A stretch of DNA of 64,000 bases from Paenisporosarcina sp. TG20 (GTDB taxonomy: Bacteria; Bacillota; Bacilli; Bacillales_A; Planococcaceae), in NCBI RefSeq assembly GCF_000286315.1, contig NZ_ALJG01000364.1:1-64000 (forward strand). The letters are read 5' to 3'. The translations under genes and the position numbers were made by a program. Below are positions 54,918 to 63,110 of this stretch, in pieces. Positions within the stretch are counted from its first letter, which is position 1. The number at the start of each line of letters is the position of its first letter. The notes beneath the pieces were generated by a model, which had not been told where the DNA came from, made no database searches, and saw only the letters and a list, made by a program, of their open reading frames with translations.

Positions 54918-55496
54918 TTATTGGATTCTTTGAGAGTTTTGGGTATTCATTTGCGCTTGCTTTCCATTTTGATGTAAAGGGTTAAAGGTTTGGTTTTGTA
55001 AAGGACTCATTGCCCCCTGTTGCTGAATACTCGTTGCAATTGGATGGTCCATCCACCCCATTTGTTCCGCAAACATTTCATATTGCTTCGCTATTTGAGA
55101 TTGTTGTAAAGCCATTTCGCTATGAATACGTTTGACTTGTGGGTTTTTCATATTTGTTGATGAAATAAAATTATCATTGGCCATGGAAGTAGCAGTAAAG
55201 TGGGAGTCAAATGCCATATCTCTGTCCTCTATCTCAATGTCGATAGCAACCGAATTCTGGTTTAACTGTGAAGTGACCTGTGGAACTGGTTGGAGTGTAA
55301 CTTGATTTGTATGATTTGGGTCGAGAAGCATGTTCATTACTTGTACATGATTTTGCATCATACCAATTTGCTGTCCCAATATCGTTAACAAATTTGGATT
55401 CTTTGTGAGATTAGAGTAAAGCTCAAATCTCTTTATAGCACCTTTGTGAGCAGACAAGTGGTTCGCCATTAGACCCACGTCAATTACTTTTAACAT
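54918..55496 (-). CDS. CotF-like spore coat protein
   Basis: 192 residues. MANHLSAHKGAIKRFELYSN and IHSEMALQQSQIAKQYEMFA are helical pieces of the CotF/coat-F family, which often has ferritin-like helices. The C-terminal part is Gln/Asn-rich (QQQGAMSPLQNQTFNPLHQN). ATG 55496 follows AGGAGG; the track-length start at 55517 is poorer. Shows that the host makes endospores. Confidence 0.8.
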   Translation of the reverse strand: MLKVIDVGLMANHLSAHKGAIKRFELYSNLTKNPNLLTILGQQIGMMQNHVQVMNMLLDPNHTNQVTLQPVPQVTSQLNQNSVAIDIEIEDRDMAFDSHFTATSMANDNFISSTNMKNPQVKRIHSEMALQQSQIAKQYEMFAEQMGWMDHPIATSIQQQGAMSPLQNQTFNPLHQNGKQAQMNTQNSQRIQ

Positions 55497-55597
55497 TGTT
55501 AACCTCCTGATTAGCATTGTAACTATAGTTTGTTCAAATGTAATATGTTTATTCTAAATATTTTTAATAAATGATTATGTTATATAGAGGCTACCCA

Positions 55598-55722
55598 AGT
55601 AACTTATTGGGGTATTTAGTTAGAAAAGTATTGACTTTATCAATTAATTGAAATTTATCCACAGATTTGATTAGAAATGGCATCTAAATTCAACTTAGGT
55701 GTCACCTTTTGTTGAAGACCCT
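55598..55722 (+). repeat. Dispersed repeat R1, copy 1
   Basis: About 125 bp, roughly 85% like 62608-62732. Shared landmarks: TTATTGGGG, ATTTATCCAC, TTTGATTAGAAATG and CACCTTTTGTTGAAGACCC. Confidence 0.75.
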
Positions 55723-55814
55723 CAGGCTTTTCAAAACTATAAGGAAATTCAAAAGCGGATGAAATTATACCGAGGTTCGCTTAAGTCGAATGTAATTTGC
55801 TTGACCTATCTTCA

Positions 55815-55914
55815 AAATGGTTTTTTCGCTAGAAAAGTTCGGTTTTGGTGAATAGGATCATGCTCTTTTACAAGCAGTTTCAACTCGCTTTATCGAATAT
55901 TGTGTAAATTCAAT
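55815..55914 (+). repeat. Dispersed repeat R2, copy 1
   Basis: Similar to 58108-58205. Shared ATGCTCTTTTACAAGCAGTT. In plus frame both read FG-GE-D-ALLQAVS, suggesting remnants of one coding sequence. Confidence 0.7.
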
Positions 55915-56795
55915 GTACAGAAGGTGGCTTCCCTCATGGCAGAGGTGTCACTTTTTCATTGCTCCACTCAGTAAAGCAGAGTGATTAACATCTAATCTGA
56001 ACAGGAATAACACTAGGACATGTACGGATACTACCTTCAGAAATTCCATTGTGGTTGAACCCCCCTTCTACATATAAAGTTGGAATTTCTTTAACGCCAC
56101 AAGTACTAGATTTAAAAGCCTTGCTGGAGTCGATTCAACGAAAAATTTTAATGCTATTAATAAAACCGTCTTAGCCCAACTTTCGGTAGAAGGGCAGAAA
56201 AACCCCGTTACAAAGCGATTTGATTGTTTAATTTGGTCACTACAAATGAACCGATTGTATTATTTCTACAACATATATCTGTGAACATACTGCTTTCTTC
56301 TATAAAATATCGATTGTTTGAAAGTTGAAAAATCATACTATAAGTGTTTCAAAATACCAAGATTTTTTCAAGGTATAAATCGGATATTAGGTCACTATAT
56401 TTTAATTTTCCTAATTCAGATTTTTATAAACCTTGACAAATAGGCATTTCGATAAGGAGTTTTCTCTTAAAAAGCCCAAAATATGATAAAAACGATTAAC
56501 GCTAATACAGTCATAAGATACTTAAAAACGTGCATAGAAGTTAAAAAGAAAAGAATGTAACTTACTGCACATAGTCATTTTCCCATTATGATTTCATAGT
56601 TCTCGAATTTTTTCTATATTTAACACATATAAATACGACAAGCATTGGAAAAAATATTTGCTCTTCCTGTTTGGTTAAGCGGTAAAAATTTACCGACCTA
56701 TGCAATAAAATTGGTAATTTACCAATGAAAATATCATTTATAAAAAACTTTTCAATATGTCCCAGTCGGAAAAGATACCACGGGAGGATCAAACT

Positions 56796-58079
56796 ATGAT
56801 TTTTAGATTAATGCCGGGATTAAAACGAATTTATCATTACAAAAAGTCATATATAACTGGAGATTTAACAGCTGGAATAATTGTTGCTATTTTATTTATT
56901 CCCCAAAGTATGGCCTATGCAATCATTGCAGGGGTTCCATTGGTTATAGGGTTATATGCAGCAACGCTACCCCTTATTGTATATGCACTATTTGGAAGTT
57001 CTAAATATTTATCAATTGGGCCAGTATCTATTGTCTCACTTTTAGCCTTTTCGGGTATTTCAAGTTTCGCTCAACCTGATTCCTCTTACTTTTTGGAGTT
57101 AATATTACTCCTTGGATTAATAGTCGGGTCTATTCATCTAATTATGGGGTTGCTCAAAACAGGATACTTCTTTGATTATATTTCTCCAGCTGTCATAAGT
57201 GGCTTTACATCTGCAGTAGCCATAATTATAGCTCTAAATCAAATTAAGTCATTATTAGGTGTTTCACTTCCCCCTTATAATGATTTTTTTAGTTATACCT
57301 TAGAAATTATAAAGAAATTACATGAGACAAATCCCTATACTATATTAATTGGCATTGGTAGCATCTGTATGTTAATAATTATAAAAAAAACAACATCCAT
57401 GTCACTCGGTCCTTTAATTGTCGTTATTATTTATACTCTATTTGTTAATTTTTATGCTCTACAGAAAAAAGGTGTTGATATCGTTGGGGAAATCCCTAAA
57501 GGCCTTCCTGAACTTTCCTTAAACATCCCAACACTAGATATAATTCAATTATTATTACCAATCGCCTTTACTATTGCTTTCATATCATTTCTTGAATCTT
57601 ATGCAGTTGTAAAAACGCTGGCTGCTAGAGATAAGGAGCAAATCAATACGAATCAGGAGTTGGTTGGGTTAGGATTAGCAAATATATCGAGTTCATTGGT
57701 CGGTTCTATACCTGTAGCAGGAGCTATTTCAAGAACAGCCGTGAATTACCAATCGGGTGCAAAAACAAACCTTTCACTTTTAATAACAGCAGCTTGTATT
57801 ATAATCACCCTATTATTTTTAACTCCCCTTTTCCACTATTTACCTAAGGCAACTCTTGCAGCTATTATTATTTTGGCTGTTTCAAATCTTATAAACTTAA
57901 AAGAGATAACACTACTTCTTAGGACGTCGCCTATTAATGCGGTTCTTCTTATTTCTACTTTTCTAGCAACATTATTACTCAATGTTTTTTGGGGGTTACT
58001 AATCGGTATTGGTCTCTCAATCTTTATTAATATGATTAGAAGAACACTCTTTTATACCGTAGATAAAAATTATAAATAA
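56796..58079 (+). CDS. SulP-family anion transporter lacking STAS domain
   Basis: 427 residues, about twelve helices. IPQSMAYAIIAGVPLVIGLY and SKYLSIGPVSIVSLLAFSG are core SulP motifs; ATPDKGAK-type region is VAGAISRTAVNYQSGAKT. The protein ends right after the last helix (INMIRRTLFYTVDKNY), so the cytoplasmic STAS domain is absent. Sulfate, bicarbonate or another oxyanion are possible. ATG 56796 follows GGGAGG. The STAS loss may change regulation. Confidence 0.88.
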   Translation: MIFRLMPGLKRIYHYKKSYITGDLTAGIIVAILFIPQSMAYAIIAGVPLVIGLYAATLPLIVYALFGSSKYLSIGPVSIVSLLAFSGISSFAQPDSSYFLELILLLGLIVGSIHLIMGLLKTGYFFDYISPAVISGFTSAVAIIIALNQIKSLLGVSLPPYNDFFSYTLEIIKKLHETNPYTILIGIGSICMLIIIKKTTSMSLGPLIVVIIYTLFVNFYALQKKGVDIVGEIPKGLPELSLNIPTLDIIQLLLPIAFTIAFISFLESYAVVKTLAARDKEQINTNQELVGLGLANISSSLVGSIPVAGAISRTAVNYQSGAKTNLSLLITAACIIITLLFLTPLFHYLPKATLAAIIILAVSNLINLKEITLLLRTSPINAVLLISTFLATLLLNVFWGLLIGIGLSIFINMIRRTLFYTVDKNYK

Positions 58080-58107
58080 AGTGAGATTATAATTTAGAAC
58101 TATAAGA

Positions 58108-58205
58108 AAATGGCTTTTATGCTAGCAAGCTTCGGTCTTGGTGAAAAGGACAATGCTCTTTTACAAGCAGTTTCACCTTGAGTTATCGAATATGTGTAAG
58201 TTCGG
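58108..58205 (+). repeat. Dispersed repeat R2, copy 2
   Basis: See 55815-55914. Frame reads MAFMLASFGLGEKDNALLQA then stops. Confidence 0.7.
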
Positions 58206-58298
58206 GCAGAGGCATCACTTTTTATGGCTGACTCATACGATTCGACTGTTTGGATAAGAGGTTTATGTAAAACATGAGGTGGACTTTAGAAAAATAGA

Positions 58299-58340
58299 AC
58301 GTCTTCTGTGAAATCAATTTCTATGATTCACAGAACACGT
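58299..58340. repeat. Imperfect inverted repeat
   Basis: ACGTCTTCTGTGAAATCA and TGATTCACAGAACACGT; could be an old bidirectional terminator or IS remnant. Confidence 0.4.
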
Positions 58341-58438
58341 CCCTCTGAGGCCTATAAGTATTATTTGGTTTTATTGGAGATGTGGCTCCGCCTTGAATCT
58401 ACAAACTAATAGAAGTGAATATCCACTTTACTTTCCCA

Positions 58439-58717
58439 TTAATATACTCCCTTTTTTAAATTCCGTTTTACCTCATCCTGTTTCATAATCTTCATAATTG
58501 CTTGATCAATTCGTTCGAATACAAATGTGGGGTTCTTCCAACAGTTTCGGCTCCAAATCTTTTCAATGGTCCATCCTCTGCTCTCCAAGAGTTTCTGACG
58601 ATAAATGTCCCGCTCTTTGGCATTCCTAGAGCTATGATACATCGCACCGTCGCATTCAATACTCAAGAGTGGTTGGCACCACTTAATCAATGAAAATTCA
58701 CTTGAATAATAATTCAT
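58439..58717 (-). pseudogene. DUF559/Vsr-like endonuclease domain fragment
   Basis: SLIKWCQPLLSIECDGAMYH then SSRNAKERDIYRQKLLESRG and WTIEKIWSRNCWKNPTFVFE match the C-terminal nuclease domain of large DUF4011-type helicases. Start region has no ribosome site; the helicase part is missing. Likely the leftover of a defence-related gene. Confidence 0.65.
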
Positions 58718-58862
58718 GCAGTGTTAGTTTTTCAAAACCCATTGACTACAAATTCCAGTAAATTATTGGTGTATATAGTGCATAAATTGAATAATTTTTC
58801 GCACAGGTACCTGTTAAAAGCTGTTGAGGTTCTCGATAGCTTTTTTAGCTTTAATGCATGAT

Positions 58863-59555
58863 TTAATAAAGCCTGTCATCACTTATCCTTTTGTCGACTA
58901 TATCGTTAATCTTTTCAATAGCTTGATGCACCATTGCTCCAACAATCATTACTTGGTCTGTATCCATTGTGTCTCCTTTTGCAACATCGAATTGGAGTGC
59001 TTCCGCATAGGCTGCTGGTCTGTTCATCATATAAGCAGACATCACTTCACATAGGACCTCACGCGCTTTTTCGGCGTTTAACTTCCCTGTAACAATATCA
59101 TGCATAACGTTGATGGCAGTAAAATTAGCAGCCTCCATATCACAGCGGGAAGATACCTCTCCCTTTGTCCTTTCGACGATTAAACTTCCATCGAACTTTG
59201 CCAGTTCGCTGAACATCTCTGGTGCCACCTGATAATTAATAACATTTTCAATTATGTCAGTGTGAGGCTGTGGAAAATCGTGAGGTATTTCATCACGATA
59301 CACAATCGTTCGTTTCCACGGTCCATTGTTGTACCAGATTAATCTACTTTGAATAGCTTCGTTTGGAGGTCCGTATTGTTCAATGGTAATACTGGCGGAT
59401 TTTTTTGACATAGCATTCCAATCATTAATAATCGTGTGTACCACTACCATATCCTCAACAGTTTCAGTTGTTTTTTCAGCACCGCCAAAGGTTTGTACTT
59501 TTAAGTCACTCGCCATTGAGATAGCGGCAGTTTTTAATCTTTCTTTTGGTTCCAT
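58863..59555 (-). CDS. Uncharacterised conserved protein, long paralogue of 39298-39822
   Basis: 230 residues. Core AIQSRLIWYNNGPWKRTIVY, PHDFPQPHTDIIENVINY, DGSLIVERTKGEVSSRCDME aligns with the 174-residue protein at 39298. The extra N-terminus resembles a dimer or regulatory helix (ASDLKVQTFGGAEKTTETVE). Start after AGGTTTTATT with GGAGG. No known function; no membrane segment. Stands alone. Confidence 0.78.
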   Translation of the reverse strand: MEPKERLKTAAISMASDLKVQTFGGAEKTTETVEDMVVVHTIINDWNAMSKKSASITIEQYGPPNEAIQSRLIWYNNGPWKRTIVYRDEIPHDFPQPHTDIIENVINYQVAPEMFSELAKFDGSLIVERTKGEVSSRCDMEAANFTAINVMHDIVTGKLNAEKAREVLCEVMSAYMMNRPAAYAEALQFDVAKGDTMDTDQVMIVGAMVHQAIEKINDIVDKRISDDRLY

Positions 59556-59808
59556 AATAAAACCTCCATTTGTATCTCGTCTTTACATTTAATATGTGAA
59601 TAAAGGTTTCAAGTTAAACGCTAAATAAATTTCTAATAACAATTATTACTACCCTCTGACCTGTTTTGTTCTCCAACAAATATGTTAGTTTTGTCATCAA
59701 TATCTCAGTAACCAATTTTCTTTTTAATTCAGAGTAGGCAAATTGACTTTTCCAGACATATTCTATAGTGGAATGGTTGGGAGTTCTTATGAATAAAGGA
59801 GGAAAGAA
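59556..59808. other. Divergent promoter region
   Basis: Between the DUF-family gene and the sugar dehydrogenase. No operator recognised. Confidence 0.35.
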
Positions 59809-61341
59809 ATGACATGGAATCCATGGTATCAACAATGGCTTCATTATCAAGAGTGGTTAAAGTATCAAGAATGGCTGAGGTATCAAAATTATATGAACCA
59901 GAAAATCGCGAATACTCAGCAATACTCTTCCTTGATTCCGCATCACAATCTGGTAAAACCTCAAATTAATTATGAATTAGAAACGTATATCAAGGATGTT
60001 CCTGCACCAGTTGATCGTATCCCTATCAGCCCTCAAGATATGTATTTAGACCCAGATTATATACTCGAACCAGTTGTAGTTGGGCTCAACTTCCCAACAA
60101 GTATTACCTTTGATGATGAGGGGCGTCTTTATGTAGGCGAAGCTGGTTTCTCTTATGGGGCTGCTGATACACCCGAAGGAGGTCGTATCCTTGAGGTTGG
60201 AAGTAATGGCGAGGTCAGGGAGATTGTATCTGGCTTTCGAGGACCTGTTACTTCGATCACTTGGCATCAGGGGTTCTTCTATGTCGCGGAAGGAAAATAC
60301 CCGGGACGTATCTTACGTGTTGGTAAAGACGGGTCTAAAGACGTTCTGGTAGACGGTCTCCGTTCCGGTGGCGATCATTATACATCTGATGTTGTTTTTG
60401 GACCAGACGGTAAGATGTATTTTTGTGTGGGGAGTGCCACTACTTCGGCCGTAGTAGGGATTGACAACTACTATTATTTCAACTGGCTGCAAAAAATGCC
60501 TAGCTTTCACGATGTCCCAGCTAGAAATCTAGTTTTAAACGGAAAAAATTATAAGTCCATCAATCCTTTTGAAATCAATCCACAGGAGGCTAATGTGGTT
60601 ACTGCTCCTTATCAACCCTTCGGCACTCCAGCTAAGGATGGGCAAATTGTTAAAGGACAATTAAAGGCTAATTCCGTTATGTATCAGGCGAACCCGGACG
60701 GTTCAAATCTGAGGGTCTACCTTGATGGTTTCCGAAATGTATTTGGGTTAGGTTTTGCACCGAATGGGAAGCTTTATTTTACGGAATTTGGGTATGACGA
60801 CAAACATAATTCTCGCCCAATAAAGGGGTTAGAAGCCATGTGGGAAGCAGTTGAAGGAGGATGGTACGGATTTCCTGATTATAGTGCAGGGATCCCTGTT
60901 ACCGACCCGATGTTTAAGCCAGAAGGTGAACCTCAACCAGAATTCGTTCTTAAAGAACATCCACCTCTTGCAACGGAACCTACGGTAATATGGGAGCATG
61001 GAAGTTCTCCAAGTAAGTTCGACTTCTCTAAGAGTAAACGATTCGGACATAAGAATTGGGCTTTCGTTACACTATTTGGAAGCTTTTTACCTGCTCAACC
61101 CAATGGGTACAAGGTTGTACGGGTGAATGTCGAAACTGGTAAATCCGTTGACTTTTTAGCAAACCTTCGACCCGGACCAAAAACAACAGGTGTTGTACGC
61201 CCTGTAGATTGTCGTTTTAGTCCTGACGGGTCCAGTTTATATGTCCTAGACTTCGGTAAAATTTTTACGGTAGATAAGTCACCCGATCTTAAAACCGAGG
61301 CAAGCGGCGGGATTCTCTGGAGGGTTAGAAGAAAGAAGTAA
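59809..61341 (+). CDS. Glucose/sorbosone dehydrogenase-like beta-propeller protein with aromatic N-terminal repeat
   Basis: 510 residues. The first 30 contain three six-residue units of the type xYQEWL (HYQEWL, KYQEWL, RYQNYM). A six-bladed GSDH propeller follows (about 75-505): FPTSITFDDEGRLYVGEAGF, VFGPDGKMYFCVGS, GFRNVFGLGFAPNGKLYFTE, and FSPDGSSLYVLDFGKIF. No signal peptide is visible. PQQ or Ca2+ dependence is a family feature, not provable here. The repeat may tether it to a surface, spore coat or partner. Confidence 0.85.
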   Translation: MTWNPWYQQWLHYQEWLKYQEWLRYQNYMNQKIANTQQYSSLIPHHNLVKPQINYELETYIKDVPAPVDRIPISPQDMYLDPDYILEPVVVGLNFPTSITFDDEGRLYVGEAGFSYGAADTPEGGRILEVGSNGEVREIVSGFRGPVTSITWHQGFFYVAEGKYPGRILRVGKDGSKDVLVDGLRSGGDHYTSDVVFGPDGKMYFCVGSATTSAVVGIDNYYYFNWLQKMPSFHDVPARNLVLNGKNYKSINPFEINPQEANVVTAPYQPFGTPAKDGQIVKGQLKANSVMYQANPDGSNLRVYLDGFRNVFGLGFAPNGKLYFTEFGYDDKHNSRPIKGLEAMWEAVEGGWYGFPDYSAGIPVTDPMFKPEGEPQPEFVLKEHPPLATEPTVIWEHGSSPSKFDFSKSKRFGHKNWAFVTLFGSFLPAQPNGYKVVRVNVETGKSVDFLANLRPGPKTTGVVRPVDCRFSPDGSSLYVLDFGKIFTVDKSPDLKTEASGGILWRVRRKK

Positions 61342-61391
61342 AAGGTTTCGATAATCTGAAAATTGTTAAAGATACTCGATCAACTCACTTT

Positions 61392-61424
61392 AGCCTCCTT
61401 GTCGTTTTGGCAGGAGGCTTTTTA
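61392..61424 (+). terminator. Terminator of the GSDH gene
   Basis: AGCCTCCT / AGGAGGCT stem, then T5. Confidence 0.88.
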
Positions 61425-61580
61425 TACTGATAAGAAGTACAAGTTTACGGATATCAGTATAAGAAAATACATCTGCTTGCACCATTTCGGGTGCAAACTG
61501 TGTTTTTAAATGTTAACTATAGGTTACGAGCTACGGTGTTCCACCATGAGTTTAGTTATAAAGGAGTTGGATATTCTAAT

Positions 61581-62174
61581 ATGAACGGTCTAATGAAGAG
61601 TTGTAAACAAATTTTAAGTTCCGATATAAAAATAGTTAGTCAATATATTGGGATTATTGATAATCCTACCAGAAGGTTCGTTTTTGGTGCACTATTGGCT
61701 TCTTTCGCAGCAATACTTCAGTCTGCAGGAATTTTAGGTGGATTCGGTTTTTTTGTAAGTGCGCTTAGCACGTTACCAATTTTAATAGCCACAATTATAT
61801 CTAAACAGTTGGGTATCTTAACATATATAGTAGAGTTTGCGATGATTTCTATGATTCAACCAAGTGAGCTTTTCGCATTTCCTTTTACTACGGGGCTTTT
61901 AGGTTTATGTATGGGATTTGCTTTTGGTATTTTCAAAAAAGGATTTTTTGTCACCGTATTTTCCGGAGTTTCATTGACACTTGGTATCTTATTTATACTT
62001 TACATTATACAATTTCCATTATTAGGTCCTTCAGTCACTTCAAGTGTGGATATGAATATAATTATGGTGATTGCTTTGTTTTCAATTCTTTACAGTTGGA
62101 TATGGATGAAAGTACTTATATTACTAGTTAAAAAAATTAACAGAATGATAGGGAAAGGACCGTTCCATTTTTGA
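61581..62174 (+). CDS. Multi-helix membrane protein of unknown function (YczE-like)
   Basis: 197 residues. Five or six hydrophobic segments, the first beginning FVFGALLASFAAILQSAGIL; FPFTTGLLGLCMGFAFGIFK has a glycine-rich helix. It resembles YczE-type integral proteins but I cannot assign it firmly. ATG 61581 has AAAGGAG upstream; the longer frame from 61491 lacks a site. No neighbours in operon. Confidence 0.6.
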   Translation: MNGLMKSCKQILSSDIKIVSQYIGIIDNPTRRFVFGALLASFAAILQSAGILGGFGFFVSALSTLPILIATIISKQLGILTYIVEFAMISMIQPSELFAFPFTTGLLGLCMGFAFGIFKKGFFVTVFSGVSLTLGILFILYIIQFPLLGPSVTSSVDMNIIMVIALFSILYSWIWMKVLILLVKKINRMIGKGPFHF

Positions 62175-62404
62175 TGAACTAACCTAGAACGGGTACCTAT
62201 GTAAAGAACTATTCCAATTATTCACTACAAATGCATAGATAATTACTGGAAATCTGTAGAAAATGGATTTCATTAAATTGATTCCTCATAAATTCTCATT
62301 TTTATGAATTGTCATAAACTTAGGGATGCCACTGCCTGACCCCCTTATAATGGACAGTGTACAAGATACAATTGTTTATAAATCAAAATAACAGGGGGAT
62401 TCCA
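62175..62404. other. IS3-type terminal region
   Basis: Near 62336-62361 the text TGACCCCCTTATAATGGACAG resembles the left end of an IS3/IS150 element, 45 bases before the orfA fragment. Confidence 0.4.
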
Positions 62405-62560
62405 ATGCATAATTATACAAAAATACCAAGAAAGACTTATAAACGATCAATAGCGGAAGAGAAGTTGTAGGTGGTGCAGGAAGTGGTAGAAAATGGTCGC
62501 AATCGAAAAGAAGTCGCAAAAGAAAAAGATATCGCTTTGAATTCCATCAATATATCAACT
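62405..62560 (+). pseudogene. IS3-family orfA fragment
   Basis: MHNYTKIPRKTYKRSIAEEK, a TAG in place of Gln, then VVQEVVENGRNRKEVAKEKD as in IS3 HTH proteins. Truncated. Confidence 0.65.
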
Positions 62561-62607
62561 ATCCGGAAAAGAAGCTGTCCGAAAAATTGGGGGTAGACTA
62601 CACCCAC

Positions 62608-62732
62608 AGTAATTTATTGGGGATATTTAGATAAAAAAGTATTGATTTTATCAATCAATTGCTATTTATCCACTGATTTGATTAGAAATGTCTCCTAAAT
62701 TCAACGTGGGTGGCACCTTTTGTTGAAGACCC
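62608..62732 (+). repeat. Dispersed repeat R1, copy 2
   Basis: See 55598-55722. Confidence 0.75.
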
Positions 62733-62839
62733 GTTTTACCCCTATATAGAAGATACTCATTTCATCTATGGAAATTCTCAACGATTTAAATCACCTTTTA
62801 TAAAAAGGTTTCAGGATTGTTCCCTTTTATCGGAAACAA

Positions 62840-62975
62840 TCCATTTCAACCAGCTTTGTGATTTGTTTTAAACTCATATGGCGTGCGGACATCAATAAAA
62901 TGCTTGTCCTTGTTTTTCAACTCAGATTTCAACTCCGCTATATAAGAACCAAGCAATAGCAACCATCCATCAGAA
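62840..62975 (-). pseudogene. Rhodanese fragment related to 50767-51129
   Basis: AELKSELKNKDKHFIDVRTP followed by YEFK, after a frameshifted WMVAIAWFLY, matches the membrane rhodanese; the active-site loop is gone. Confidence 0.65.
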
Positions 62976-63023
62976 AAGTGCCACCCACCGTTTGAGTCGT
63001 CCCAGGGAAAAATATTCATACAG

Positions 63024-63068
63024 AAGACACCTCCAATCAGCTGTTGGCTTGATTGGAGGTGTCTTTTT
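63024..63068 (+). terminator. Rho-independent terminator
   Basis: AGACACCTCCAATCA / TGATTGGAGGTGTCT stem, T5 on the plus strand. Confidence 0.8.
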
Positions 63069-63110
63069 GTTTATGCAATTGCTGATTTATTATCAACCCT
63101 GGACGCGAAT

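Larger units (their letters stand above)
55497..56795. other. Long non-coding region with repeat copies
   Basis: About 1.3 kb. Contains repeat R1 (55598-55722) and R2 (55815-55914). The DNA between and after reads as fragments of protein (such as EIQKRMKLYRGSLKSNVICL) that I cannot name. The SulP promoter lies near the end. Confidence 0.45.
58080..58438. other. Non-coding with R2 copy and inverted repeat
   Basis: Holds R2 copy 2 and a hairpin at 58299-58340. No intact gene. Confidence 0.45.

Noticed and set aside
62690-62732. GTGGGTGGCACC in repeat R1 copy 2 as a T-box core
   Set aside because: Copy 1 reads TTAGGTGTCACC, the consensus is not kept, and no leader or target gene is present.
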